Source: Candidatus Sulfopaludibacter sp. SbA3
Lineage (GTDB): Bacteria > Acidobacteriota > Terriglobia > Bryobacterales > Bryobacteraceae
Length of the DNA: 6,449 bases
Direction of reading: 5' to 3'
Assembly: GCA_945900935.1 (NCBI GenBank)
Contig: CAMDKT010000354.1
Span: 1-6,449, forward strand
Part shown: positions 5,415-6,449 of the stretch, piece by piece
How the letters are laid out: the number at the start of each line of letters is the position of its first letter
How positions within the stretch are numbered: the first letter of the stretch is position 1
The notes under the pieces: model-generated
The model's input: only the letters and a program-made list of their open reading frames with translations
Told to the model about the DNA's origin: nothing
Database searches by the model: none
Program-made: the position numbers and the translations under genes

Positions 5415-6449
5415 CGTCGATGCGAGCCTTCACCGTGCGGCGGTCCAATCCCAGCCGCCGCGCCGTCTCAACATACGATCCGCACTGGCCGTAAACCAGC
5501 TTGGCGTAGTGGCCCAACACTTGATCGGCGGTAAGCGCCCCCCGGTTGTAACGGTCGTGGAAGTCATCTGTTTGAGTGAGCGGCTGATACGTCTGGCGGA
5601 TCAACACATTGCGCACGCACTGTTCCAGTTCGCGATAGTTGCCGGGCCAGCGATACCCCTTTGGCAGATGTTTTTGAATCCACCCGAGCACCACCGGGAA
5701 CGCGGATTCAGCCTCCTCGCCCACCGTCCGCCGCGTCATGTAGAGCAGCAGTTCGTCCAGGGAACCGGGGACATCGTCGAGTTGCTCGGCCAGCGACGGC
5801 GTGCGAATCAGATCCGCGCAAAGTCGATAGTAGAGGTCCTCGCGAAAGCGGCCGGCCGCGATTGCAGCGGCGAGGTCGCGATTGGTGGCGGCGATCAACT
5901 TGCCCTCAAACTGCTTGCGGGCCGTGTCCCCAACGGCGGCGTACTCGCGCGTCTCCATTACCCGCAGCAATTTCACTTGTATCGGCATCTCCATTTCGCC
6001 CAGTTCGTCCAGGAAAACAGAGCCTTGACGCGGGCACGCTTCCAGCCATCCCACCCGATCGGCAATGGCTCCGGTGAACGATCCGCGCTTGTGCCCGAAC
6101 AGTTCGCTCTCAATCAAGGACGGCGACAAAGCGGCCAGATTCACGGCGAAAAACGATTCGCCCTTCGGCTGCTCGAATACCATCCGCCCGGGCGCGAATG
6201 GCAGATAGCGCGCCCCGGCGATGGCGCGGGCGACCAACTCCTTGCCAGTGCCGGAGGGGCCGGTGATCAGCGTCGGAAAATCGCCCATCTTGCGCCACAG
6301 CGTCCGCCGGTAGCGACGAAGATCGCAAGTGAAAATCGACTCCCAGACGCTGGCGCGAAGCCGGGCGGCGGGCCGCGAGGAACCGATGATATGATCGAAA
6401 ATCCGATGGAACGCCCGAGCCAGTTGCCAGCAACAGGCGAAGAAATGTT
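5401..6449 (-). CDS. Sigma-54-dependent transcriptional activator (AAA+ and Fis-type HTH), N-terminus beyond window
   Basis: The minus-strand frame is open from the right edge to TAA at 5401-5403, giving 348 codons in the window. The methionine at 6286-6288 falls inside the conserved AAA+ start and is not the true N-terminus: 53 more in-frame codons precede it (segment near VWESIFTCDLRRYRRTLWRK). Visible parts are Walker A GPSGTGKE (6238-6261), SELFGHKRG followed by the sigma-54 contact loop GSFTGA (6067-6084, normally GAFTGA), Walker B VFLDE (6004-6018), AATNRDL, an arginine-finger segment GRFREDLYYRL, and the WPGNYREL end of the AAA+ domain (5626-5649). The Fis-type helix-turn-helix follows (about 5419-5526; SYVETARRLGLDRRTVKARI). 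Such proteins hydrolyse ATP to open sigma-54 RNA polymerase promoters from distant binding sites. The sensory domain and target genes are not in view. Walker A and the FFAVN strand are about 12 residues farther apart than usual. Confidence 0.93.
   Translation of the reverse strand, partial: HFFACCWQLARAFHRIFDHIIGSSRPAARLRASVWESIFTCDLRRYRRTLWRKMGDFPTLITGPSGTGKELVARAIAGARYLPFAPGRMVFEQPKGESFFAVNLAALSPSLIESELFGHKRGSFTGAIADRVGWLEACPRQGSVFLDELGEMEMPIQVKLLRVMETREYAAVGDTARKQFEGKLIAATNRDLAAAIAAGRFREDLYYRLCADLIRTPSLAEQLDDVPGSLDELLLYMTRRTVGEEAESAFPVVLGWIQKHLPKGYRWPGNYRELEQCVRNVLIRQTYQPLTQTDDFHDRYNRGALTADQVLGHYAKLVYGQCGSYVETARRLGLDRRTVKARIDVSSQ

Noticed and set aside
5437..5461. Perfect 7-bp stem GCGGCGG / CCGCCGC with an 11-base loop, 23 bases after the S9 stop: possible terminator
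   Set aside because: No T-tract follows on either strand, and the bases encode the conserved RRLGLDRR part of the activator's helix-turn-helix, so Arg codons explain the symmetry.
1..6449. Idea that the DUF255 protein, M20 peptidase and S9 peptidase form one peptide-degradation system
   Set aside because: The genes lie on alternating strands with no shared operon, the toxin-antitoxin pair intervenes, and each family is widely found alone. Nothing in the sequence links them.

Overview
The window is a compact, GC-rich piece of ordinary bacterial chromosome holding six protein genes and almost no intergenic DNA. The S9 peptidase with an Ala-Gln signal-peptide end, the M20 dipeptidase, the DUF255 thioredoxin-like protein and the sigma-54 activator together would fit a large soil-type genome such as an Acidobacteriota (Solibacter/Bryobacter-like). 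That assignment is inference from general style; no marker gene is present.

Layout, left to right. (1) On the minus strand, the first 474 residues of a DUF255/YyaL-type protein (thioredoxin fold with a CHWC motif, followed by a helical-barrel domain), running off the left edge. (2) Divergent from it, with only 13 bp between start codons, a complete M20 metallo-dipeptidase on the plus strand. (3) On the minus strand, a toxin-antitoxin operon of a Phd/YefM-type antitoxin followed by a PIN-domain (VapC-type) toxin, joined by a 4-bp ATGA overlap. The toxin's 3' end overlaps the M20 gene's 3' end by 35 bp. (4) Divergent from the antitoxin across a 26-bp AT-rich gap that carries an inverted repeat, a complete exported S9 (prolyl-oligopeptidase family) peptidase with an intact Ser-Asp-His triad. 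(5) On the minus strand, converging on the S9 gene with a 14-bp stop-to-stop overlap, a sigma-54-dependent activator with AAA+ and Fis-type HTH domains. Its N-terminus lies beyond the right edge.

The strand order is - + - - + -, so the toxin-antitoxin pair is the only operon. The two peptidases and the DUF255 protein show no sign of working as one system. The toxin-antitoxin pair looks like a small module lodged between two housekeeping-type genes. The sigma-54 activator's targets cannot be seen here. No RNA gene, CRISPR array, insertion sequence or convincing rho-independent terminator was found, and no stretch over 300 bases lacks a gene. I see no clear evidence of a previously undescribed system. 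The points most worth checking are the operator-like repeat at the toxin-antitoxin promoter, the GSFTGA variant and insertion in the sigma-54 activator, and the overlapping gene ends.
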